From: a virus
DNA: 28,137 nt
Virus record (IMG/VR): IMGVR_UViG_3300031576_001006
Span: 1 to 28,137 of that record
Direction: 5' to 3' (one strand)
Shown one piece after another: positions 8,158 to 15,722 of this stretch. Position 1 is the stretch's first letter; every line of letters begins with the position of its first letter. The translations under genes were made by a program, and so were the position numbers. The notes below the pieces were generated by a model that searched no databases, had not been told where the DNA came from, and saw nothing but the letters and a program-made list of their open reading frames with translations.

Positions 8158-8361
8158 TCACCGACCCCCCTTCGGCAGCCTGGTGATGGCGGCGGCGCGC
8201 GACAGAAGCGTCACCTTCTCGACCTTCCCGCAATGTGGGCAGCGCCATCGTTCCACCCGGTCGTCCACACGATGAACGGTAGAGAAAAGCCGCATGAGCG
8301 CGTCGCCACCGCACCGCGCACAGGGAAACCCGATTCCGATCCACGGCGGTCGCCACGTCAC
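8158..8361 (-). CDS. Small zinc-ribbon protein, 67 aa
   Basis: Two CxxC knuckles (CARCGGD and CPHCGKVEK), about 27 residues apart, form a zinc ribbon, followed by a basic tail (RAAAITRLPKGGR). Such phage proteins may bind nucleic acid or regulate transcription, but the role is not known. The GTG at 8361 lies about 9 bases downstream of the expected transcription start of the promoter at 8377-8405, so it would be translated from a very short leader. A different open frame through 8398 overlaps the promoter and is rejected. Confidence 0.6.
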   Translation of the reverse strand: MTWRPPWIGIGFPCARCGGDALMRLFSTVHRVDDRVERWRCPHCGKVEKVTLLSRAAAITRLPKGGR

Positions 8362-8376
8362 GAACCAAGGGGTGCC

Positions 8377-8405
8377 ACCCTACAGCCCTCTGGAACACGT
8401 GTCAA
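8377..8405 (-). promoter_or_regulatory. Sigma70-type promoter for the zinc ribbon/SSB/RecA/ThyX operon
   Basis: On the minus strand: TTGACA (8405-8400), a 17-base spacer, then TAGGGT (8382-8377). The -35 box contains the TGA stop codon (8404-8402) of the clamp loader gene. The spacing and -35 box are ideal, and the -10 box matches consensus at three or four positions. Confidence 0.65.
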
Positions 8406-9568
8406 CACTTTTGTCCTCGCATCCGAACGAACATGGTTTCGAGCGTGATTCGATCGATCGCTCTCGATTCGACCGCCTGGACGGCCGCGTCGTAGATCCG
8501 TTGGACAGCCGCGTCATCGAGATGGCGGGCGTTCTCAACCAACCGATCGGCTGGCAGGTGGCTGGCCGCCACACCCCGCCAACCCGTCCGGAACACGACG
8601 ACATCCCGGCAGACCCGCAGGATCGCGTCCGCCACTTCGGTCGCCACAAACCCCTTGGCCAGCGTGCGGTCGAGCGTTTCGAGGTACCGGCGGAAGTCGA
8701 GGCCGGCAGGATCAAGCAGCACGTCAGCCAAGTCGCGCATCGTCTCGGAGTCGATGCCGACAAGGCGTTCGACCTCCTCGGCGCTGGTGGGACCAAGCAG
8801 CTCAACCTTGTCGAGCAGATGGAGTGCGTCCCGCATGGACCCGCGGGCCTCGCGCGCCACGACCGCCAGGATGGCGGGGTCGAGTTGAGTGTGGCGGGCG
8901 AGCGCCTGCACGATCGTCTCGACGGTGACCGGTCGGAACACGAACGCGGACGACCGACTCCGAATCGTCTGGATGATGCGGTCGCGATCGGTCGTGACGA
9001 AGATGAAGACGTTGCGAGGGGCCGGTTCCTCGACCGTCTTGAGGAACGCGCCCCACGCCTTGCCCGAGAGCTGGTGGGCTTCGTCGATGATGAAGACGCG
9101 CCAGAACTGCTTGAGCAGCACCTGCGCGACGATCGATTGCAGGTTCTCGACCATCGCGACCCCCCGGTCGCTCGCGGCATCCACCTCGATGACGACCGGT
9201 GACCGGCCCTCCTGCACGTCGAGACACGACGCGCAAGCACCGCACGGTCGATCGATCGGCTCATCGATCGAAGGGGCGGCGCCGTGGCCGTTCGGGCACG
9301 TCAGGGTCCCGACGTCGTGGTTGGGCGCCTGAAACTGGGGCGCTCGGCAGACCACGCACAGCTTCGATTCCGACAAGCAGTTGAGCCCGGCGGCCAACAA
9401 GCGAGCGACCGTCGTCTTACCCGTCCCAGGAGGCCCGGAGAACACGTAGCTGCTGGCGATCCGATCGGACGCGATCGCCGCCCGGAGGATCCGGGCGGTC
9501 GCGTCCTGGCCAACCATGTCAGCGAAGACGCGCGGGCGAAGCTGGTTGGCGAGCGGCACGTACATCAT
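8402..9568 (-). CDS. DnaX-like clamp loader ATPase (gamma/tau type)
   Basis: A 388-residue AAA+ ATPase that would load the sliding clamp on primed DNA. It begins LANQLRPRVFADMVGQDATA, the classic DnaX start. Walker A is GPPGTGKTT (45-53) and Walker B is VFIIDEAHQL (DEAH 162-165). The usual SRC motif reads SRS (204-206), and sensor 2 is in RGSMRDAL. Between the Walker boxes is an enlarged cysteine insert with C64, C71, C74, C91, C109, C112 and C115; cellular DnaX binds one zinc with four cysteines here. There is no tau-type C-terminal extension. No delta-like subunit is visible in the window. The ATG (9568-9566) overlaps the upstream TGA (9567-9565) as ATGA. Confidence 0.88.
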   Translation of the reverse strand: MMYVPLANQLRPRVFADMVGQDATARILRAAIASDRIASSYVFSGPPGTGKTTVARLLAAGLNCLSESKLCVVCRAPQFQAPNHDVGTLTCPNGHGAAPSIDEPIDRPCGACASCLDVQEGRSPVVIEVDAASDRGVAMVENLQSIVAQVLLKQFWRVFIIDEAHQLSGKAWGAFLKTVEEPAPRNVFIFVTTDRDRIIQTIRSRSSAFVFRPVTVETIVQALARHTQLDPAILAVVAREARGSMRDALHLLDKVELLGPTSAEEVERLVGIDSETMRDLADVLLDPAGLDFRRYLETLDRTLAKGFVATEVADAILRVCRDVVVFRTGWRGVAASHLPADRLVENARHLDDAAVQRIYDAAVQAVESRAIDRITLETMFVRMRGQKC

Positions 9569-9879
9569 GTCGTCTTGATCTCGACCGGGTGCTCGATGAT
9601 GTCGGCGCCCAGCGGGAACCACCCGAAGAACGAGCCGGCCGCCTGGACGCCCCGGAGGAACGCGTCCAGTTGCTCGCGCGACCCGAACGTCTCCTTCCAG
9701 ACGGCCGCGTCACTCTCGACCGCGACGAAGTAGACGACGACGGGCGGGTCGTACAGGATGCGCTGTGGCCAGACGGACACGCGCGGACGAACCGGTCGCT
9801 CGGGTGTCGCGTCACCTGGTCCGTACGGAGCGGGCTCAGGTCGAACGGGTGGCTTCTTGGACCGGGGCGGGTGGATCAT
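9565..9879 (-). CDS. Unknown small protein, 104 aa
   Basis: Starts MIHPPRSKKPPVRPEPAPYG with a proline-rich basic N-terminal third, then a compact domain (VVVYFVAVESDAAVWKETFG ... FFGWFPLGADIIEHP). I recognise no family. It overlaps both neighbours by four bases (ATGA), between DNA polymerase and the clamp loader, so a replication accessory role is possible but inferred only from position. Confidence 0.6.
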   Translation of the reverse strand: MIHPPRSKKPPVRPEPAPYGPGDATPERPVRPRVSVWPQRILYDPPVVVYFVAVESDAAVWKETFGSREQLDAFLRGVQAAGSFFGWFPLGADIIEHPVEIKTT

Positions 9880-12410
9880 GACAGCTCCGATTGGAAGACG
9901 GCGGGGTGCCGCCAGCTCCATCCGCACGCACACGCCATCGAGGTCTCTTCGTAGCGCGAGTACGCACCAACAGGCGTCGCGTTCCCGATCGACACGGCGG
10001 GCGCCCGCTTGAGCGTCTGGTACTCGGTCGACAGCATCATGTCAGGCCCATCCTTGAGCAGCTTCTTCTCGATCTCGTCTCGCCGCTTGTCGCACGCGGG
10101 ACATTGGCGCGACGCGACCTCCACGAACGACGGTGTATTTTCGTCGCCCCACGACCGACACACCGTCAAGTCGGACGCGATCGGAACCCGGAACGAGATG
10201 CTGGTGCCGTCGAGCGCGTGCTCCATCTTGTCGCGCGTCAGCTCGGCCATCACGTCCAGTTCCTCGTCGGGCACCAGGAACCCGAGCGAGTCGTGGATCT
10301 GGAGGACGGGACGGGAGCGCAGCCGACCCGCCTGAATCGCCTGCCAGATCAGCACGAGCGCGTAGTCGGTGTAGTCGACGGCGGACGCCTGGATCTCGAA
10401 GTTGAACGCCTGGCGATACGCTTCCTGAATCCTCATCTCGCGCGACCGGTACTCGCGCGCGTAGCAGCAGGACGCGAGCTTGTCGCACGCGACGCAAGCG
10501 GGCCGGTTGTTCATCGGCACCAGGTACTTCTGATTCTTGAGCGCCCGGACCTTCGCGGCCAGCTCGGCGGTCGGAAGACCGTCGTACGGCAACGAATCGC
10601 CCCTGTAGTCGAGGTCGAACCAGAGCGATGGGCTCTGGCGCCCATAGCACTTCCACCGCTCGTCCCTGGGGCGCACCAGCAGGAACTCGTTGGACGGGAG
10701 CATCAGCTTGGCGTCGGCGAGCCGGCGCTTGCGCCCGAACATGTTGGTGACGTAACCGTCCCGTCGAGCATCCGCGTGGGATCGATCGATCGACTGCTTG
10801 AGACCGAAGTGGACCTGGAAGTAGAGGTCGAGGAAGCGGCGCGCCTCCTTCTTGGCCTCATCCTTGTCGGGCCAGATTGCCGGGAACTCCGCCATCATCA
10901 TGGTGCCGAGTCGATCCTCTTGGCCCCCGTAGATGGAAAGGAAGTTGCAGTTCTTCGCGACCGACCGCTTGGGTTTGTGGTGCTTCTTGACCCACTTGAT
11001 CAAGTCCTCGCCGGTCGGCGCCTCCAGCTTGAACAGCCGGGCGGCCGTGGCGGCGTGGGGGTCGTAGCCGGGCCCGCCCGTGCAGAACCCCTCCACCATG
11101 ACGGGGTCGTTCGAGATGTGGGCGGCGATCCGCAACTCGATCTGGCTGAGATCGCGGAACAGGAACGACCAGCCTGGCGGCGCCTCGAACAACCCCTTGA
11201 TTGCATCGCCACCCTTCTCGCCTCGGGGCAGCAGAACGACGAGCGGTTCGACCCACCGGCCCGACACCGTCGTGTGGACCTTGTAGTTTGGGTAGTAGCG
11301 GCCATCGACCAGCAGGTTGCGGAGCCCATCGACGTACGTGCCCTTCAGCTTGACGATCCGACGGTGCCGCTGGATCAGCTTGCTGAGGTCGTAGTGATCC
11401 TTTTCGAGGTTGGCAAGCTGCTCCTTGTCGGTCGAGTAGAACCCGTTCTTGCCCCGGTCACCCGTTGGCGTGAAGCCGAGCTTGTCGAACAACACCTCGG
11501 AGAGTTGCTCGGGGGACCCGGGATCGAATTCGACGCCCGTCTTCGCGATGATGTCGGCCGTGACGGTTTCGAGTTCGGCGGCAAGCTCTAGACCGACCTG
11601 ATCGGTCTTGGCCGTGTTGACCGGCACGCCGGTGATCTGCATCTCGGTCAGGACATCAAGCAGGGGCGTGAGGGTAAGGCGGTAGAGAAGGTCGAGCCCT
11701 TCCCGCTCCAGCCGCTTCTCGAACTCCCGGCAGAGCACGAGCGTGTAGTACGCGTCGGCGCACCCGTACGGCGCGATGATGTCGAGCGGGACGTAGTAGT
11801 AGCGGCCGAGGTGCTGGTCGTAGAAATCGAGCGCGAGATCCAGGTCGCGCTCGTACTGGTGGGCCTTGGGGTCGTGGTAGGTGGCGGCGCAGTCCTTCAG
11901 CTTGTGGGTCGACTCGCTCCTGGTCTCGTCGAGCAAGCCGTGCGCAATCATCCCGTCGGACTGGAGGCCGGGCACCCGGATGCGAAAGCAGTTCCACATC
12001 CAGGTGGCGTCGAACGGGCCGTTCCACGTGGACCGCCGCTTGCTCGGATCCTGTAGCTCGCGCTTCAGGTCGGCGACGACCCGGTCCCACATGCACGGTG
12101 TGATGCCGGCGCGCGAACGCTTCAGGTAGGTCGCGCCCTCGGGATTTCGGTAGAGCGGCATGTAGGCGGCGATCCGCTCGTCCCAGCAGAACGAGATCCC
12201 GATCACCTTCTCGTCCCGCGAACTGCCCGCGTCGACGAACTCGTTGTCGTCCCCCTTCCCCTTCCCACGGGTCGGATGGGTCGTCTCGGTATCCCACGCG
12301 TACTCGCGCGCGTTGGCCAAGTGATCGAATAGCCACGAAATGTCGGCGGGCGTGGTGCAGAGCCGGAACTCGACGTTCGGGGGAGCTGGGCGTGGGACGA
12401 GACCGAGCAT
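9876..12410 (-). CDS. Family A DNA polymerase with 3'-5' exonuclease and C-terminal zinc-type extension
   Basis: An 844-residue Pol I-type replicase without a 5' nuclease domain. The exonuclease residues are D40 and E42 (WDTETTHP), N130-D134 (WNGPFD) and Y215-D219 (YGCAD). Polymerase motifs are TVSGRW (381-386), motif A RDLSQIELR (D420; Tyr of DYSQ replaced by Leu), motif B with R482, K486, F490 and Y494, IQASA (673-677), and motif C QIHDSLGF (HDS 706-708, where HDE is usual). Extra cysteines (C639, C642, C648, C649) lie between motifs B and C. After residue 755, where Pol I normally ends, about 90 more residues carry CPAC (770-773) and CAC (827-829). The ATG at 12410, with GAGG upstream, is preferred to the TTG one codon earlier. 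Confidence 0.93.
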   Translation of the reverse strand: MLGLVPRPAPPNVEFRLCTTPADISWLFDHLANAREYAWDTETTHPTRGKGKGDDNEFVDAGSSRDEKVIGISFCWDERIAAYMPLYRNPEGATYLKRSRAGITPCMWDRVVADLKRELQDPSKRRSTWNGPFDATWMWNCFRIRVPGLQSDGMIAHGLLDETRSESTHKLKDCAATYHDPKAHQYERDLDLALDFYDQHLGRYYYVPLDIIAPYGCADAYYTLVLCREFEKRLEREGLDLLYRLTLTPLLDVLTEMQITGVPVNTAKTDQVGLELAAELETVTADIIAKTGVEFDPGSPEQLSEVLFDKLGFTPTGDRGKNGFYSTDKEQLANLEKDHYDLSKLIQRHRRIVKLKGTYVDGLRNLLVDGRYYPNYKVHTTVSGRWVEPLVVLLPRGEKGGDAIKGLFEAPPGWSFLFRDLSQIELRIAAHISNDPVMVEGFCTGGPGYDPHAATAARLFKLEAPTGEDLIKWVKKHHKPKRSVAKNCNFLSIYGGQEDRLGTMMMAEFPAIWPDKDEAKKEARRFLDLYFQVHFGLKQSIDRSHADARRDGYVTNMFGRKRRLADAKLMLPSNEFLLVRPRDERWKCYGRQSPSLWFDLDYRGDSLPYDGLPTAELAAKVRALKNQKYLVPMNNRPACVACDKLASCCYAREYRSREMRIQEAYRQAFNFEIQASAVDYTDYALVLIWQAIQAGRLRSRPVLQIHDSLGFLVPDEELDVMAELTRDKMEHALDGTSISFRVPIASDLTVCRSWGDENTPSFVEVASRQCPACDKRRDEIEKKLLKDGPDMMLSTEYQTLKRAPAVSIGNATPVGAYSRYEETSMACACGWSWRHPAVFQSELS

Positions 12411-12499
12411 CAACGCCTCGCTTGCAGCAGGAACGCGACCGCCATGATCAACAAGGCGGTCCCGATGAGAGCGGCATCAAGATCGGTCAACTGGCACAC
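12410..12499 (-). CDS. Possible single-span membrane micropeptide, 29 aa
   Basis: From GTG (12499-12497) the frame reads VCQLTDLDAALIGTALLI, then MAVAFLLQARR and TGA. A TTG three codons later is an alternative start. The hydrophobic stretch of about 18 residues followed by two arginines looks like a membrane helix with a cytoplasmic C-terminus. The stop (12412-12410) overlaps the polymerase ATG as TGATG, a coupling arrangement. No clear ribosome site is seen upstream and the promoter -10 region overlaps the start, so it could be a chance frame. It fills the only sizeable gap in this operon. Confidence 0.35.
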   Translation of the reverse strand: MCQLTDLDAALIGTALLIMAVAFLLQARR

Positions 12500-12516
12500 G
12501 AGACTGCGTGTGTCAA
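12488..12516 (-). promoter_or_regulatory. Weak or decayed promoter upstream of the DNA polymerase gene
   Basis: A perfect TTGACA (12516-12511) with a 17-base spacer ending in TGC, like the early promoters, but the -10 position reads CAGTTG, which matches consensus poorly. Its spacer (CACGCAGTCTCGTGTGC) resembles that of the 28041 promoter (CCCGCAGTCTGACGTGC). The TGA stop of the upstream gene (12515-12513) lies inside the -35 box. Confidence 0.4.
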
Positions 12517-12872
12517 GTGTTTATCGTGATGCCCATCGTCTTGTTGAATCGACGCATCGTCTCGTACGCGCAGCCCGCGTTCGAGCACTCCAACCACTGG
12601 ACGACGGTAGGGCCAACCCCATCCTCACGGACCACCTTGAAGTTGGCCTTCTTGCAGACGGGACACGGCACATCGGTCGCGCTCGTGGCGGCGGGAGGGT
12701 CGTTCGGGACGTCCGACTCGATCGGCGGCACCACGACCTCGACGCGCCCGCCGGTCGACGGGCATGTCACGTGGAAGACGACCCCGACCTTCGGGTCCCA
12801 GACGGGCACCCCGTCGGTGCCGGTGAACTGGTGGACCCCCTGGCACAGGGGGCACGGGTGCTCTTGGGTCAT
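12513..12872 (-). CDS. Small zinc-finger protein, 119 aa
   Basis: Starts MTQEHPCPLCQGVHQFTG. It contains one CPLC knuckle and a second cluster, CPVCKKANF followed by CSNAGC, suggesting two zinc sites joined by a proline-rich middle. The family is unknown. The ATG at 12872 overlaps the TGA of the upstream gene (12871-12869) as ATGA, so I prefer it to an ATG six codons earlier. The stop codon lies inside the TTGACA of the next promoter. Confidence 0.65.
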   Translation of the reverse strand: MTQEHPCPLCQGVHQFTGTDGVPVWDPKVGVVFHVTCPSTGGRVEVVVPPIESDVPNDPPAATSATDVPCPVCKKANFKVVREDGVGPTVVQWLECSNAGCAYETMRRFNKTMGITINT

Positions 12873-13051
12873 CTCGTAGTCGTGTCGCATCGACGCCTCT
12901 CCTGACTCAGCCGCTCGTATTCACGACACGCATCGCAGAGCCGATCGGTCGAGCAGGGCGGGTCCTGCTCGATCGTGACCAGCCCGGTGGTCTCCCGGTC
13001 GGACAGGTCCAGCGTCCCGTTACCGAACTTCTTCGCCCTCTTCTTTGCCAT
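12869..13051 (-). CDS. Small basic protein with CxxC-type pair, 60 aa
   Basis: Starts MAKKRAKKFGNGTLDLSDRE and holds PPCSTDRLCDAC, a possible half zinc site, with a basic C-terminus. The ATG at 13051 lies inside the 3' end of the upstream gene (32-base overlap) behind AGCAGG. The longer open frame to 13165 covers the upstream gene and is not used. No function is recognised. Confidence 0.5.
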   Translation of the reverse strand: MAKKRAKKFGNGTLDLSDRETTGLVTIEQDPPCSTDRLCDACREYERLSQERRRCDTTTR

Positions 13052-14120
13052 GCGAACCTGCTGCACGCCCCTGCGGAACAGTCGCGTCCCGCTCGACCGA
13101 CACGACAACTCCCGCGCTGCCGAACATGTTGGCGATCCACTGGGCCACTTCGTCGGCCTGGCCACGAAGCGACACGCTGTCCAGGTTGACCAACGCGGCC
13201 GGGATCCTGATCACCGGTTTGGCCGGTGGGGTAGCGGCGACGCGCGGGACTGGCGGCGGAGCTGGTTGTTGTGGTGGGGGCGGCGCGACGGCCACCGGCT
13301 CGACCGCCGGCTCGACCTTCACGACCGTCGGGGTCTGGGGCGGGGGCGCGACGGGCGCTTCCGCCTGGACGATCGGGATGGCGGGGGGCGGCTCGATCGT
13401 CTCCACCTCCAACTCGGCCGCCCCACCCCACTCGGGCTTCCGTTCGAGGATCATCTTGACCAGGCTGGGGGTACGACGCTTGAACATGTTCTGCTCGGTG
13501 TAGCCGAGCGCCAAGCAGATGGCGACCAAGCGATCACGGTCGAGCGCGGGCCAACCGGCGGGCGGCGCACCATTCAGCGGGACGGATGACGCGGCCGCCA
13601 TCAGCTCGTTGGGCGAAGGGGCGGCCGCCTGAGCGGGCGGAGCCGGCGGAGCGGTGAATGGAGGTGGAGGAGGGGGCGGTGGAGGAGGTGGGGGCGCGAC
13701 CGCGACCGCCAGGGGCGGCGCGACCGCCCCTATGTCCGGCGCGTCGGCGGCCTCGGGGGCTGGCTCTGACGCGATGGGCGGCACCAACGCGAGCGGCTTG
13801 GTCCGCTTGGCCGCCGCGATGGCGTCGAGCAACTCGGGGGGCGCGGGGTACGGCTCGTCACCCGCCGGCTTCACCATGTTGGACAGGTACCGACCACGGA
13901 CATCCGGGAGGCCAGCCTTCTCGGCCCGGTAGATCGAGCAGGGGAGCTGGATGCGGCAGTCGCGACACGGGTACGTCTGGTTCGACTCGTCCTTGAACTC
14001 GAAATCGATCTGCGAGAAGCAGAACCCGACGTGCTTGTTGAGCATGGGGGCGTCGTACGTGGTCCCCACCATGCTGTTGATGTCGGACACGACCTGCGGG
14101 GTCATCGTAACGTGCGGCAT
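13020..14120 (-). CDS. Proline-rich protein with a four-cysteine cluster, 366 aa
   Basis: The ATG at 14120 has a strong GGAGAGAG ribosome site. Near the N-terminus C34, C52, C55 and C61 form C-x17-C-x2-C-x5-C (in PCRDCRIQLPCSIYR). The last three cysteines are spaced like the WhiB [4Fe-4S] cluster, but the WhiB GVWGG turn is missing, so I do not call it WhiB. A run of 12 prolines follows, then a small helical domain (LDRDRLVAICLALGYTEQNM ... LVKMILERKPEW), another Pro/Ala/Val linker, and a short C-terminal domain. It lies next to the clamp gene and may be a replication or regulatory factor. No family is assigned. Confidence 0.65.
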   Translation of the reverse strand: MPHVTMTPQVVSDINSMVGTTYDAPMLNKHVGFCFSQIDFEFKDESNQTYPCRDCRIQLPCSIYRAEKAGLPDVRGRYLSNMVKPAGDEPYPAPPELLDAIAAAKRTKPLALVPPIASEPAPEAADAPDIGAVAPPLAVAVAPPPPPPPPPPPPFTAPPAPPAQAAAPSPNELMAAASSVPLNGAPPAGWPALDRDRLVAICLALGYTEQNMFKRRTPSLVKMILERKPEWGGAAELEVETIEPPPAIPIVQAEAPVAPPPQTPTVVKVEPAVEPVAVAPPPPQQPAPPPVPRVAATPPAKPVIRIPAALVNLDSVSLRGQADEVAQWIANMFGSAGVVVSVERDATVPQGRAAGSHGKEEGEEVR

Positions 14121-14143
14121 GATTCTCTCTCCAGTGAATGTGG

Positions 14144-15193
14144 TCACCCGACCATCAGGGCGAGGAGCGCGCGAAACCGCCCGTCCCGCAACAAGATGGA
14201 TTTCTGGCCCAGCGCCAACTGAACGACATCGCCATCTACCGCGGCCAGCGACGTAGTCAAGTCCTTGATGTTGCATGTGCCGGTCCAGAGGACCGGCGCG
14301 GTCGTCTTGCCCAACAGCTTCTCGGACGCGGACGCGCTTCCGGTCGACGCCTTGGCCGTCACCTCGAAGACGGCGGCGCCGTCCTCCGTCTGTGCGACCG
14401 ACGCGATCACGACGTGCTCATCCTCCTTGGCGAGCACGACGCCGACAACCCGGATGGCACCGATGAGGTCGGCGAGCTGGACGTCCGCGTCCATGACGGC
14501 GACGTCGTCGAGCACCTGGTCGAACTGGCGGGGGAAGCCGTCCCGAACGGGCGAGACACGCAAGAGCGACGTGTCCGACCGGAACCACAACGACCCAGCC
14601 GAATCGATCCCCCAGCCGGTCAGCTCACCGATCCGGAGCACCTGGTCGGCGGCCGACCGCGAAATGCACGTGCGACCCGCGTGCTCCTGGGGGCACGGTA
14701 GCCGGACGGCATGGACGTGGCGGCTCCGGTGGACCGCGGCCAACAGGACGGTACCGTCCCGCCACTCCACTAGGACGCCGAGCGGATCATCCTTCGGCAG
14801 GATCGTGGCGACCTGCTTGACCGCCTCCTGGAAGCCATCGGGCGGCAGCCACGCGGCCGGTTGTTCGTCGTCGAACCCGAACCCGCTGACCCGCACGAGC
14901 GGGAGGCGCAGGCGGTACTCACCGTGCCGGATCATGATGGCGGTGTCGGTCGCGCGCAGGTCCACCGGCTTGTCGGCCTCGCGCAGATGAAGGGCGCGGG
15001 CGAGCGGGTCGGCCATCACGTAGACCGCCTCGATGTCTTCACCGTCGACCTGGACGGTCGTGCGGACCCGGCAGTCCATCCCGACCGCCACCAACGACAT
15101 GGAGCCGGCGTGCGCGTCCAACCGGACGACGTCGCCCGCGTGGGCGGCGCGCGCGGCTGCCGCGTCCAGACCCCTGACGTCCGCGATCTTCAC
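14144..15193 (-). CDS. Beta sliding clamp-like protein (DnaN fold)
   Basis: A 349-residue protein, close to the usual 366 of cellular beta clamps. It has three rough repeats and little strict sequence identity. The best matches are the domain openings such as LPPDGFQEAVKQVATIL and the end, where CNIKDLTTSLAAVDGDVVQL is followed by KSILLRDGRFRALLALM. That end corresponds to the beta-clamp pattern NxxYLxdaL...vxlxl...pxxi...yxxxxMP. A clamp would hold the polymerase on DNA, and the DnaX-like loader downstream supports this. The GTG (15193-15191) overlaps the upstream TGA as GTGA. Structure-based comparison is needed because the sequence signal is weak. Confidence 0.6.
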   Translation of the reverse strand: MKIADVRGLDAAAARAAHAGDVVRLDAHAGSMSLVAVGMDCRVRTTVQVDGEDIEAVYVMADPLARALHLREADKPVDLRATDTAIMIRHGEYRLRLPLVRVSGFGFDDEQPAAWLPPDGFQEAVKQVATILPKDDPLGVLVEWRDGTVLLAAVHRSRHVHAVRLPCPQEHAGRTCISRSAADQVLRIGELTGWGIDSAGSLWFRSDTSLLRVSPVRDGFPRQFDQVLDDVAVMDADVQLADLIGAIRVVGVVLAKEDEHVVIASVAQTEDGAAVFEVTAKASTGSASASEKLLGKTTAPVLWTGTCNIKDLTTSLAAVDGDVVQLALGQKSILLRDGRFRALLALMVG

Positions 15194-15705
15194 CGATTCC
15201 CGTTCAGCAGACTGGCCCTGATGGCGTGGAGCCGATCGAGCCGCTCCTGGTACTCCGCTTTGGCGGCACGAATCTGGCGGTCGCGGAGCGACCGGAGCTT
15301 CCGGCGCTCCACGACGCTCGGCTCACGTTCGAGCTTGAGCGCGTACTTGTCCTTGATGGCCGCGATGGCGATGTCGCGCTTGCGCATCACGTCGATGATG
15401 CCGCGGACCAGCCGCTTGGCCTTGTCGCCGACCGCCCCAAGGATCTTGCGGCGCGCGGCGGTCGCCTCCTCGTACTTGGGCCGCCGACCCGTCATAGCGT
15501 ACTGGGTGATCAGCTTCTCGACGTCCGCGAGCGTGACGTACCGGTTCGCCCCCATCGCGACCGATCCGATGTGCCCTCGTTCGACATGCTGGGTGACGGC
15601 CTGGCGCGTCACCCCCGCGATCCTCGCCGCGACCGACAACGACACCAGCTCTTCCGAGAGCTTCCCGGCTGTTGCGATCATACTGGCGTTTGACGCGTTC
15701 GACAT
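15190..15705 (-). CDS. MerR/excisionase-type helix-turn-helix protein, 171 aa
   Basis: Starts MSNASNASMIATAGKLSEEL. Residues 22-47 (SLSVAARIAGVTRQAVTQHV, then ERGHIG) form a winged helix of the MerR/Xis type, followed by YVTLADVEKLI. The C-terminal 90 residues are basic and helical, with coiled-coil character. The ATG at 15705 has GGAGAGGG just upstream; an open frame to 15783 overlaps the promoter and is rejected. As the first gene after the 15790 promoter it may regulate this operon or act at the origin. The stop overlaps the clamp start. Confidence 0.75.
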   Translation of the reverse strand: MSNASNASMIATAGKLSEELVSLSVAARIAGVTRQAVTQHVERGHIGSVAMGANRYVTLADVEKLITQYAMTGRRPKYEEATAARRKILGAVGDKAKRLVRGIIDVMRKRDIAIAAIKDKYALKLEREPSVVERRKLRSLRDRQIRAAKAEYQERLDRLHAIRASLLNGNR

Positions 15706-15722
15706 TCCACCCTCTCCGGTCC

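Noticed and set aside
13020-14120. WhiB transcription factor
   Set aside because: Only the cysteine spacing fits; the GVWGG-type turn and basic tail order of WhiB are absent.
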